Source: Streptomyces sp. NBC_01231 (lineage in GTDB: Bacteria > Actinomycetota > Actinomycetes > Streptomycetales > Streptomycetaceae). From it: DNA of 64,000 bases. The notes below the pieces were generated by a model. It was not told the origin of the DNA. It saw nothing but the letters and a program-made list of their open reading frames with translations, and ran no database searches. Every line of letters begins with the position of its first letter. The stretch's first letter is position 1. Positions 44,797-52,539 of the stretch are shown here, in pieces. Both the position numbers and the translations under genes were made by a program. The stretch covers positions 10,664,001 through 10,728,000 of the forward strand of contig CP108521.1 of NCBI GenBank assembly GCA_035999765.1, given 5' to 3'.

Positions 44797-45233
44797 TGAC
44801 GCCTCCTGAAGCGAGTTCTTCCTGACCTTGTCGTGGTCGGCACAGCGCGTCATGGCCCGAGCGAGGGTGGAGCGGCGGCCGCGGACGACGCCTGGGCCTG
44901 CCCGGTTCTGCCCCTACGTCTCGCCCCCGGAGGTCGCCCCGGCCCGCGGGAGCGCGGGGCTGCGCAGGCCCCCGACCGAACTGCCGCCTCAGGGTCTTCC
45001 AGGGCCCTCTGACGAACACGCCCAGCGTGAGGCGTCGGGCATGCTGCTCTCCTGTCCGAACGAGTGGGGGCTTCCGGAGGGCGCAGCGCCACGCCTGAAT
45101 TCACATATCGGGCAATTTCACCCCTGTTGCGACAAGGGGTAGTGATGAAGGGGCCCCTCTATCGATTCCTCCTCGTCCGGCCAGGCCGCGCCATTGACGG
45201 TAGCTGGGTGGAATCAAATGCACATCACCGTAT

Positions 45234-45254
45234 GGGGGGAGGAATTCATCCCCT
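45234..45254. promoter_or_regulatory. GGGGG-N11-CCCCT site without an adjacent intact gene
   Basis: It has the same spacing as the XRE operators. Downstream on the plus strand lies only the G6PDH pseudogene at 45553, and on the minus strand the exporter starts 438 bp away. The site may be left over from a regulated gene that has decayed. Confidence 0.5.
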
Positions 45255-45297
45255 GGATAACTCGTACCGGGGAGGGAAACGACCTCTTTACTTCCTC

Positions 45298-45324
45298 CTC
45301 GACAAGGGGAAATTTATTGTCGAG
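45298..45324. promoter_or_regulatory. Perfect palindrome CTCGACAA-N11-TTGTCGAG
   Basis: 8-bp arms with an 11-bp AT-rich centre (27 bp in all), 44 bp after the preceding AGGGG-type site. The spacing suits a dimeric regulator. A hairpin in an RNA leader is the alternative. Confidence 0.5.
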
Positions 45325-45552
45325 CGCAGAACTGCGGAGATGGATCCGCAGACGTGACGCGTGCCGGCCTTCGGACGGCACGCTGTCACGAACCCCTGGA
45401 CGGTCGTCGCGTGGAGTAAGTCGTAGCCCTTCTGGTCACGACCAGCGGCGGCTACTTCTTCTGCGGGTCAGGTCAGCTCACCGATGAGGCCTTCGGGGGC
45501 GAGGGCGGACGTCCGCCCCGTCGGGTCTCGGGCCGAAGGAAGCGAGTCTCAG

Positions 45553-46314
45553 ATGACCAGGGCCGCACCCCTGCCGCCGTCCACCTATCCCACCATCGCC
45601 CACCGGCTGGCCGAAGCCGGTCTGGCCGACAACGCCCGGCTCGTCGTCGAGAAGCTCTTCGGTCACGACCTGCGGTCCGCCCGCGTCCTGCAGAGCGAAC
45701 TGACCCGGCATTTTCCCGAGGAACGGCTGCGCCGCGTCGACCACTTCCTCGCCAAGGACGTCATCGAAGACCCTGCTGACCTTCCGCTTCGGCAACACCG
45801 CCGTCAACGCAGTCCTGGACCGCCGCTTCGTACGCAGCGTCCAGATTCATCATCCGAGCGGGCAAGGCAATGGCCGCCACCGCCACCGCCACCGCCATCG
45901 AAATCGTCGTCGAACTGCACCGACCCGTCGAGGGCTACTACCACACGGCCGGCGCTCAGCAGGCCCCTGCGAACCTGGTGCGCTTCCGCATCAGCCCTCG
46001 TGCGGGTGTCACCTTCGACCTGCTCGCCCAGCACGAAGGAGAGGCCACCGAGTCGACCAGATAGCCGCGACGGTCGACTTCGCCCACCTCACCGGAGCAA
46101 CTCCGTTGCCTACACCCACGTCCTGGCCGACGCGATCACCGGCTACCCGCGCCGCTTCACCACCATGGACATGGTCGAGGAGCTCTGGGGCACCGTCGGC
46201 CCCGTCCTCGACCTGCCCGACACGCCCTACCGCTACGACGTCGGCAGCTGGGGCCCGGAGGGAGCCGACCACCTGGCCACCGACAGCCGATGGCTGCCCC
46301 TGGAACAGGCCTAG
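45553..46314 (+). pseudogene. Decayed glucose-6-phosphate 1-dehydrogenase
   Basis: Fragments in three frames follow G6PDH order: RLRRVDHFLAKDVIEDPADL (the RIDHYLGKE active-site region with its catalytic His), FRFGNTAVNAVLDRRFVRSVQI, VRFRISPRAGVTFDLLA, AYTHVLADAITGYPRRFTTMDMV and the C-terminal YDVGSWGPEGADHL. At least two frame changes and the loss of the N-terminal Rossmann part make it inactive. Confidence 0.75.
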
Positions 46315-46431
46315 CCCGGCTCCGACCCGGATGGCCGACCCGGCGCCGCGAAGACCTCCACCGCCGTTGAACAGATCCGCCTCACCCTGGCGATGCCGTC
46401 AGTCGGTCCGTACTCACCTGGACACCCACCC

Positions 46432-47670
46432 ATGGCTACCCCGGACACCCCCACGCCGCCCACCGCGAGCGCCTCCGCCGCAGCGGACAGGAGCACAATG
46501 AGCCGCGGCCTGACTTTGCTGTTCGCGATCGCCGGCGGCACCGCCGTCGCCAACCTCTACTGGGCACAACCGCTAATCGACTTCATCGGCCACGACCTGC
46601 ACACCTCCACCGCACTGGCCGGCTGGCTCGTGACAGCCACCCAGATCGGCTACGCGGCCGGAGCACTGCTTCTGGTGCCACTCGGCGATGTCCTCGATCG
46701 GCGCCGGTTCATCCCCGGAATGATGCTCTGCGCGGCCCTCGCCCTCGTCGCCTGCGCGCTCGCTCCGTCCATCGGCGCGCTCCTGGTCGCGACCACCCTC
46801 CTGGGCTTGACCACGGTCAGCGGCCAGCTGCTCACCCCGCTCGCCGGTGACCTCGCCGACGACACCAATCGCGGGCAGGTGGTGGGGACGGTGGTCTCCG
46901 GGCTGCTCATCGGCATCCTCACCTCCCGCACCATCAGCGGACTCATCGCGGATGCCGCCGGATGGCGCGCCATCTACTTCGCTGCCGCGGCGGTCTCCGT
47001 CGTCTTTGCGTTGCTTCTTCGCCGCGCGATTCCTCCGCTCGCCCCGAAGGCTCACTTGTCCTACCCGCAGCTGCTGCTCTCGGTCTGGAAGGTGATCAGG
47101 CAGGAGCGTGCAGTGCGCTGGACGCTGTTTCTCGGCGCCACCGCCTTCGGCGTCTTCACCATGTTCTGGACCGCCCTGACCTTCCTGCTCAGCGCGCGGC
47201 CGTTCTCCTATTCGGTCTCCGTCATCGGCTTGTTCGGCCTCATCGGCCTGTCAGGGGCCCTCGCCGCCCAGCGTGCGGGGCGGCTCCACGACCGGGGCTG
47301 GTCCCTGCCGGCGACCGGATGGGGCTGGGCCGCGATCGTGGGCTCGTTCGTCGTCGCGGTCTTCGCCCGCCGTTCCGTAGCGGGGATCATCGTGGCCGTC
47401 GTGCTGCTCGACATCGCCGTGCAGGGCGTGAACATCCTCAACCAGACACGCCTGTTCGCGCTCTCGCCGCACGCCCGAAGCCGCCTCAACACGGCTTTCG
47501 TCACCTGCAACTTCATCGGCGGCGCGATCGGTTCCGCCGCCGCCTCCGTGCTGTGGTCCGCCGGCGGCTGGACCGCCGTCTCCCTGACCGGCACCGGGCT
47601 CGCCTGCGCCGCACTCCTCGTGTGGACCCTCGGCCGCCGCGGACCGCTTCTCAACGAGCGAAGCGACTGA
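46432..47670 (+). CDS. MFS exporter (12 TM)
   Basis: A 412-residue major facilitator protein: NLYWAQPLIDFIGHDL in TM1, LLLVPLGDVLDRRRFIPGM in loop 2-3, and an ending with CNFIGGAIGSAAASVLW. The ATG at 46432 is preferred; the frame also offers 46393. It is probably a drug or metabolite exporter. A fragment of a close paralogue lies at 50097-50270 on the minus strand. Confidence 0.87.
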   Translation: MATPDTPTPPTASASAAADRSTMSRGLTLLFAIAGGTAVANLYWAQPLIDFIGHDLHTSTALAGWLVTATQIGYAAGALLLVPLGDVLDRRRFIPGMMLCAALALVACALAPSIGALLVATTLLGLTTVSGQLLTPLAGDLADDTNRGQVVGTVVSGLLIGILTSRTISGLIADAAGWRAIYFAAAAVSVVFALLLRRAIPPLAPKAHLSYPQLLLSVWKVIRQERAVRWTLFLGATAFGVFTMFWTALTFLLSARPFSYSVSVIGLFGLIGLSGALAAQRAGRLHDRGWSLPATGWGWAAIVGSFVVAVFARRSVAGIIVAVVLLDIAVQGVNILNQTRLFALSPHARSRLNTAFVTCNFIGGAIGSAAASVLWSAGGWTAVSLTGTGLACAALLVWTLGRRGPLLNERSD

Positions 47671-47718
47671 ACGACCGACCCAAGTTTTATCCGTTGCTCT
47701 AGTTTGGAGCGTTTGGAC

Positions 47719-48681
47719 ATGACCACGACACAGCACAAGATCGGCTCCGGCTTCGACGCCAAGAGCACCGCCGACGACGTCCTCCAGGGCATCGACCTGA
47801 GCGGAAAACTCGCGATCGTCACCGGAGGCTACTCAGGCATCGGCCTGGAGACCACCCGTGCTCTCACCGGGGCCGGTGCTCGCGTCGTCGTCCCCGCGCG
47901 TCGCCCGGCTGACGCGCGGGAGGCGCTCGATCGGGTTCCCGGCGTCGAGGTGGACGAACTGGACCTCGGCGATCTGGAGAGCGTACGCGGCTTCGCGGAG
48001 CGGTTTCTCGCCTCGGGCAGGACTGTCGACTTCGTCATCGACAGCGCCGGGATCATGGCATGCCCCGAAACGCGGGTCGGGCCGGGCTGGGAGGCCCAGT
48101 TCGCGACCAACCACCTCGGCCACTTCGCCCTCGTCAACCGTCTGTGGCCGGCCCTCGAACCCGGCGGCGCCCGCGTCGTCTCCGTCTCCTCCGGCGGCCA
48201 CCACATGTCCGGCCTCCGCTGGGACGACATCCACTTCAAGCAGGGCTACGACAAGTGGCAGGCTTACGGGCAGGCCAAGACCGCGAACGCGCTCTTCGCC
48301 GTGCACCTGGACAGGCTCGGCAAGGACTCCGGCGTCCGCGCCTTCGCCCTCCATCCCGGCGTCATCATCACGCCGCTCCTGCGGCACGTGGCCGAGGAGG
48401 AGAAGAGGGAGTTCGGCTGGTTCGACGAGGAGGGAAACCTGCGGAACCCCGAGTTCTTCAAGAACCCGCAGCAGGGCGCGGCCACACAGGTGTGGGCGGC
48501 GACCTCACCCCAGCTGGCCGACCTGGGAGGCCTCTACCTCGAGGACTGCGACGTCGCCGAGCCCGCTCCCGCCGACGGTGAGATGCGCGGTGTGAAGGAC
48601 TGGGCGATCGACTCCGAGCAGGCAGCGCGCCTGTGGGAGCTGTCGGCGGAGCTGACGGGCGTGAACGCTTTCGCCGCGTAG
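47719..48681 (+). CDS. Short-chain dehydrogenase/reductase
   Basis: A 320-residue SDR of the retinol dehydrogenase/WW-oxidoreductase-like type. The cofactor site is AIVTGGYSGIGLETTRAL, then NHLGHFALVNRL, the catalytic Ser in VSVSSGGHHM, and Tyr-Lys in YGQAKTANALF. It lies 48 bp after the MFS exporter on the same strand. SDRs are frequent targets of MmyB-type regulators, but no AGGGG-N11-CCCCT site was found before it. The RBS is weak. Confidence 0.88.
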   Translation: MTTTQHKIGSGFDAKSTADDVLQGIDLSGKLAIVTGGYSGIGLETTRALTGAGARVVVPARRPADAREALDRVPGVEVDELDLGDLESVRGFAERFLASGRTVDFVIDSAGIMACPETRVGPGWEAQFATNHLGHFALVNRLWPALEPGGARVVSVSSGGHHMSGLRWDDIHFKQGYDKWQAYGQAKTANALFAVHLDRLGKDSGVRAFALHPGVIITPLLRHVAEEEKREFGWFDEEGNLRNPEFFKNPQQGAATQVWAATSPQLADLGGLYLEDCDVAEPAPADGEMRGVKDWAIDSEQAARLWELSAELTGVNAFAA

Positions 48682-48853
48682 TGCGTGTCCGGAGTGTGGG
48701 AGCGCCCCGGGACGCTTGCCTCTCCTGACTCCCCGGAATCGGGTGAACGGTGCCGGCCGCAAGATCGTGGCCAACGGTGCCACGGACAGCGCAGGTACCA
48801 GGGTGGTGTGATTCCTCGCGAAGGACCCAACGGTGGCCCAGCTCTGACCGATT

Positions 48854-48903
48854 CCTCATGGCTGCGGCCGGACTTCGTACGAAGTCCGGCCGCAGCCATG
48901 AGG
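48854..48903. terminator. 50-bp perfect palindrome between convergent genes
   Basis: Both 25-base halves pair without mismatch or loop, centred between 48878 and 48879 (half-site core CATGGCTGCGGCCGGACTTC). It lies between the stop of the SDR (48681, plus) and the quinone oxidoreductase (48945, minus). It could serve as a two-way terminator, but perfect loopless palindromes this long are rare and unstable, so another origin is possible. Confidence 0.5.
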
Positions 48904-48944
48904 GCGTTGAGGGCCGCCGCCCCTGCGCCCATACGTGCCTCGAA

Positions 48945-49877
48945 TCAGAACGTCAGCACCAGTCGGCCCCGCACACCGCCCGCGGCGAGGAGCCGGTGCG
49001 CTTCGGCGGCCTGCTCCGCTGGGAACGTCTTCGCAATCCGGAGGGTGATGCGGCCTTCCTCCGCTTGCTGCCGGAGCTGCTCGAGCTTGGCGTGCTCCTT
49101 GGCGTAGCTGAACACGACGATCGGCTCGAAGACGACGTCTCGCTCGCCGGGGCCGTCGTAGCCGCGCAGTGTCACCACCCGGCCGCCGTCGCGGACCGCC
49201 CGAGCGGTGAGGGCGCCGAGCGACGCGGCGTCGACGAGTCCGTCGACGCCCGCAGGGACCTCTGCGCGTACCCGGTCCGGGTACCCGGCGCCGCGGCGGA
49301 GTACGACGTCGGCGCCGAGTTCCTTGATCAGGGTCTCGTCCTGGTCCGAGGCGTCGGCCACCACGCGCAGCCCGTCCGCCTTGGCCAGCTGGACGGCGTA
49401 ACCGCCGACCGCGCCGGCCGCTCCGGTGATCGCGACGGTCTGTCCGGGTTCCAGGCCGAGCGTGTCCAGCGACAGGCGTGCGGTCAGGCCGTTCATCGGC
49501 AGCGACGCGGCATGCGCGTCGGTCGCGCCGTGGGGGGCGCGGACGACCGACTCCACCGGGACCACGACCTGCTCGGCGTAGGCGCCGTGCACGCCGTCGG
49601 GGAGCACGATCGCCATTACGTGGTCGCCGACGCTCAGATCCGTGTCCGTACCCGGGCCGATCTGGTCCACGACCCCTGCGGCTTCCATGCCGGGAACGAA
49701 CGGCGGCTGGGCGTCCGGCGACCGAGCGGGTCCGCTGCGCTGGAGGGCGTCGACCGCGTTGACGGTCGCGGCGTGCACCCGGACGCGGACCTCGCCCGGA
49801 CCGGCCTCGGGGGCGGGCAGCTCCAGGATCTGAAGTACCTCCGGCCCTCCGAATTCCGTGAAACCTACAGCCTTCAT
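48945..49877 (-). CDS. Quinone oxidoreductase-like NADP-dependent MDR protein
   Basis: A 310-residue zinc-free medium-chain reductase (zeta-crystallin-like): VNAVDALQRSG near the start, cofactor site VAITGAAGAVGGYAVQLAK, and no zinc ligands. It probably reduces quinones or enones with NADPH. A perfect ATAGGGGG-N11-CCCCCTAT palindrome 100 bp upstream ties it to the XRE regulators of this region. Confidence 0.88.
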   Translation of the reverse strand: MKAVGFTEFGGPEVLQILELPAPEAGPGEVRVRVHAATVNAVDALQRSGPARSPDAQPPFVPGMEAAGVVDQIGPGTDTDLSVGDHVMAIVLPDGVHGAYAEQVVVPVESVVRAPHGATDAHAASLPMNGLTARLSLDTLGLEPGQTVAITGAAGAVGGYAVQLAKADGLRVVADASDQDETLIKELGADVVLRRGAGYPDRVRAEVPAGVDGLVDAASLGALTARAVRDGGRVVTLRGYDGPGERDVVFEPIVVFSYAKEHAKLEQLRQQAEEGRITLRIAKTFPAEQAAEAHRLLAAGGVRGRLVLTF

Positions 49878-49976
49878 CGAATTACCTCATTGCTCGGCAT
49901 GCGGTCGTTGAGGTGTCCGACATTTCCGCCTCGCGCACGCCGGGAAAAGGGGAAGGTTCTTGGCTGGGATGCGGTT

Positions 49977-50003
49977 ATAGGGGGGATGAATCCCTCCCCC
50001 TAT
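49977..50003. promoter_or_regulatory. Extended operator ATAGGGGG-N11-CCCCCTAT
   Basis: The longest member of the AGGGG-N11-CCCCT set, with perfect 8-bp arms. It ends 100 bp before the start of the quinone oxidoreductase on the minus strand. This suggests that the enzyme is a target of one or more of the MmyB-type regulators. Confidence 0.65.
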
Positions 50004-50096
50004 GACACCGGCACCGGCGAGAGAGACGCGATGCTCCTCTCGGTCGCGCTGTGGCATGTCGATGAGAGCAAGGGCGTGGGTCAGTCTGAGGCAGGC

Positions 50097-50270
50097 TCAT
50101 TCCGAGGGCGGAACGAGCGGTCCCGGCGGTCCGAGCGCCCGGACGAAGCTGCTGAGGAGCATGCCGATGGTGGTCACGGCCGTCCAGCCGACCGTCGCCC
50201 ACAGCACCAAGGCGGCGCCCGAGCCGATCGCGCCGCCGGGGAAGTTGCTCGTGGCAAAGGCCGTTTTCTC
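50097..50270 (-). pseudogene. C-terminal fragment of an MFS exporter
   Basis: The minus strand encodes KTAFATSNFPGGAIGSGAAL, then LWATVGWTAVTTIGML, ending in a stop at 50097. This matches the last 55 residues of the exporter at 46432 (TAFVTCNFIGGAIGSAAASVLW). Nothing of the N-terminal part remains. Confidence 0.65.
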
Positions 50271-50427
50271 CGCCGGACGGGGCTCTGTATGGGAGGCAGG
50301 CCGGTGAGATGTGCTCGTTCAGCAATGCCCGCTGACTTCTTTCGAGCCTGTGCAGGCGAATCCTGTTCAGCAGGGCAGCCCTGGCCAGGGGAAGGACTTC
50401 CCCCTGCGGACGCACGTGGGGGAGGGC

Positions 50428-50650
50428 TCAGGTGACGGTGTCGGACGCCGTCCGCTTCTGTTCCGCGGCCCAGGAGGCCAGGAGGCGCAGTCCGTCGTGG
50501 GACGGGGAGCCGGGTTCGGCGTTCCAGACGATGATGTGCTGGTCGGGGTCCGTGCCACACGTGAGCGTGTTCCAGTCGAGTGTCAGCTCGCCCACCACCG
50601 GATGACGAAGCTTCTTGACGCCCTTGCCCCGCATCGCGACGTCATGCTCG
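50428..50650 (-). pseudogene. C-terminal fragment of an XRE/MmyB regulator
   Basis: KKLRHPVVGELTLDWNTLTC and AEPGSPSHDGLRLLASWAA are the last 70 residues or so of an MmyB-type ligand domain, as in the regulators at 41612 and 51433. No HTH remains. The fragment is fused out of frame to the truncated flavodoxin at 50642, so a deletion joined the two genes. Confidence 0.7.
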
Positions 50651-51109
50651 GTCAAAGAAGCCCAGGCGGTTGATGTCGTCCTCGCTGCCCTTGGTGGAAT
50701 CCCAGCCCGGCTGCAGACCCAGGCTGATCCAGTGCATGCCGTGCTGGGCGGCCATCGTGGTGGAGTAGCCCAGGGTGGATGACTTGTCGCCGCTCTTGGC
50801 ACCGGAGTTGGTGAAGCCCGCGGCGAGCTTGTCCACCCAGGTTTGGGAGTACCAGCGCTTGGTGCTGGCCTGGGCGAACGTGTGGAAGGCCGCGGAGGCG
50901 GTGCCCATGTACGTGGGGGCACCGAAGACGATCGCGTCCGCGGCGTCCAGCCGCGCCCACTGCTCGTCGGTGATGGTGTCCACGGAGATCGAGACGACCT
51001 CGGCGCCGGCTCCCGCCGCGCCACGCGCCACGGCCTCGGCGACGACGGCCGTGTGGCCGTAGCCCGAATGAAAGGCGATGGCGATCGTGGGGCGGTTCGA
51101 ACGGGGCAT
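50642..51109 (-). CDS. Flavodoxin/NAD(P)H quinone oxidoreductase-like protein, C-terminally truncated
   Basis: A 155-residue WrbA/flavodoxin-fold protein: IAIAFHSGYGHTAVVAEAVA (FMN phosphate loop), AIVFGAPTYMGTASAAFHTF, STLGYSTTMAAQHGMHWISL. Relatives run some 40 residues further; here the frame ends just after NRLGFFD at the joint with the XRE fragment. The ATG at 51109 is the family start. An AGGGG-N11-CCCCT palindrome lies 70 bp upstream. It may still fold but lacks the last strand and helix, so activity is doubtful. Confidence 0.65.
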   Translation of the reverse strand: MPRSNRPTIAIAFHSGYGHTAVVAEAVARGAAGAGAEVVSISVDTITDEQWARLDAADAIVFGAPTYMGTASAAFHTFAQASTKRWYSQTWVDKLAAGFTNSGAKSGDKSSTLGYSTTMAAQHGMHWISLGLQPGWDSTKGSEDDINRLGFFDRA

Positions 51110-51178
51110 TGCGATTGGGCTCCTAGAGAGTCTTTGTTCGGTGTCTGACCGAGCATTGCATCGGAAGAGAACGCTGTG

Positions 51179-51199
51179 AGGGGTAAGAAATTTTCCCCT
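51179..51199. promoter_or_regulatory. AGGGG-N11-CCCCT operator upstream of the flavodoxin gene
   Basis: Perfect 5-bp arms, AT-rich centre (TAAGAAATTTT). It lies 70 bp before the flavodoxin start on the minus strand and 234 bp before the XRE gene at 51433 on the plus strand. Confidence 0.65.
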
Positions 51200-51377
51200 G
51201 CCTACCGTTCTCCATGTATGCGATTCCGGTCCGACGGCCGGACCCTGCAGAGGCCGCTGGGAAATGCCGAATCGGTGACGTTCGGAAAACAATTACTACC
51301 CTGAGGTTGGCGACCCGGCCTGTTCGGGTGAATGCTCTCCGTGGGCCGGTCCCGGTTGCCGGCCGCGTGGTTGATCC

Positions 51378-51398
51378 AGGGGAGGAATCCCTATCCCT
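51378..51398. promoter_or_regulatory. AGGGG-N11-TCCCT operator, XRE gene 3
   Basis: One mismatch from the consensus, again ending 35 bp before the ATG (51433). The surrounding 180 bp is almost the same as the leader of XRE gene 1 at 40520-40760, apart from one deletion in copy 3. Confidence 0.65.
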
Positions 51399-51432
51399 CT
51401 CGCGCAGACCGAGTGGTGCGAGACTGGCCGTC

Positions 51433-52230
51433 ATGACCAGCGACGCGCATCTGAACGGGCTGGGAGAATTCCTCGAGGCGTGCCGGGCGCAACTCAGTCC
51501 GCGGACCGTGGGTCTGCCCGAGTCCCGGGCGCCACGGCGAGTGCCGGGGCTTCGCCGGGAGGAGGTCGCCCAGCTTTCGGGGATCAGCACCGACCGCTAC
51601 ACGCGGTTGGAGCAAGGGCGTGCACCCGTGCCGACATCGGTGCTCGCCACCCTCGTCCGTGTCCTGCATCTTGACGATGAGCAGCGTGACCACCTGTTCG
51701 CCCTGGCCGCAGGAGATGAGTGCGCGCCGCGCCGCAGACGGGCGCAGAAGGTCCAGCCGCAACTCAGACGTCTCCTGGACGAACTGGCCGAGACTCGCGC
51801 TCGTCCTGGGGCGTCACATCGCAACTACGCCCGGCTGGTCTTCACCGACCGCGGCTTCCGGGAGCTCTACCCTGACTGGAGGACGATCGCCCGGAGCTGC
51901 GTCGCCCACCTGCGCCTGGAGGCCGCCAAGTGCCCTGGCGACCCTTGGTTGGCCGCGCTCGTCGGCGAGCTCTCGGTGGCCGACGCCGACTTCACGCAGT
52001 GGTGGGCAGGCCGCCAGGTGCCAGGCCTGCGGGTCGGCACGAAGAGGCTGCGCCACCCGGTCGCCGGCGCCCTCACCCTCGACTGGGACAGCCTGACCTC
52101 GACAGCCGACCCCGCACAGCAGCTGGTGATCATGACCCCTGAGCCCGGGACCCCGTCCCAGGACGGACTGCGCTTCCTTGCGTCGTGGACTGCTGCTCCG
52201 TACCAGCGGGCGTGGGATGCGACAGCATGA
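51433..52230 (+). CDS. XRE/MmyB-type regulator 3, internally deleted
   Basis: A 265-residue paralogue of the gene at 41612. The HTH is intact (LRREEVAQLSGISTDRYTRLEQGR). About 25 residues are missing in the ligand domain: RARPGASHRNYARL replaces the stretch that includes DILAWNPLAAALLTDF. The C-terminal half is complete (KRLRHPVAGALTLDWDSL). The lost segment lines the ligand pocket in the family, so this copy may bind DNA without the normal ligand response. The first 15 residues equal those of regulator 1 (MTSDAHLNGLGEFL). Confidence 0.8.
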   Translation: MTSDAHLNGLGEFLEACRAQLSPRTVGLPESRAPRRVPGLRREEVAQLSGISTDRYTRLEQGRAPVPTSVLATLVRVLHLDDEQRDHLFALAAGDECAPRRRRAQKVQPQLRRLLDELAETRARPGASHRNYARLVFTDRGFRELYPDWRTIARSCVAHLRLEAAKCPGDPWLAALVGELSVADADFTQWWAGRQVPGLRVGTKRLRHPVAGALTLDWDSLTSTADPAQQLVIMTPEPGTPSQDGLRFLASWTAAPYQRAWDATA

Positions 52231-52539
52231 CCGAAACAAGGCAGGCGGCTGGCGTCATCGTGCCCCCTTGTTGTTCGTGTACTTCGCGTGCCCCGGAACA
52301 CATCGTTCCGGCGGACGCGGAGGCAAATGAACGCGACACCCAGGCCGACGGCCCTGGTGACCGGCGGCGGCCGGGGAAGCTGGGCGCCACGGGAACACCG
52401 GTCCTCAGCCGCCCCTGGCAGCTGCTCGGTCTGCCCGTGGTCACCGTCCCGGGACACCGCGACCCGTAGATGCAGATCACCGCCTCGGCGCCGAAGTCGC
52501 GGTACGCGGCGTACGCGAGGTGCACCATGTCGGGCCTGC
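52231..52539. other. Gap with a possible SDR start fragment
   Basis: On the plus strand at 52327, MNATPRPTALVTGGGRG looks like the first 17 residues of an SDR, after which homology stops. Nothing else is recognisable. Confidence 0.35.

Larger units (their letters stand above)
44797..45552. other. 756-bp intergenic region with several palindromes
   Basis: No convincing gene is present. It contains ACCCCT-N9-AGGGGT at about 45123, an AGGGG-N11-CCCCT-type site at 45234 and CTCGACAA-N11-TTGTCGAG at 45298. The part from 45180 to 45360 is clearly richer in A+T than its surroundings, as in promoters here. Confidence 0.5.

Noticed and set aside
45064..45357. 97-residue plus-strand frame
   Set aside because: It crosses two palindromes, has no RBS and no recognisable sequence; it is treated as regulatory DNA.
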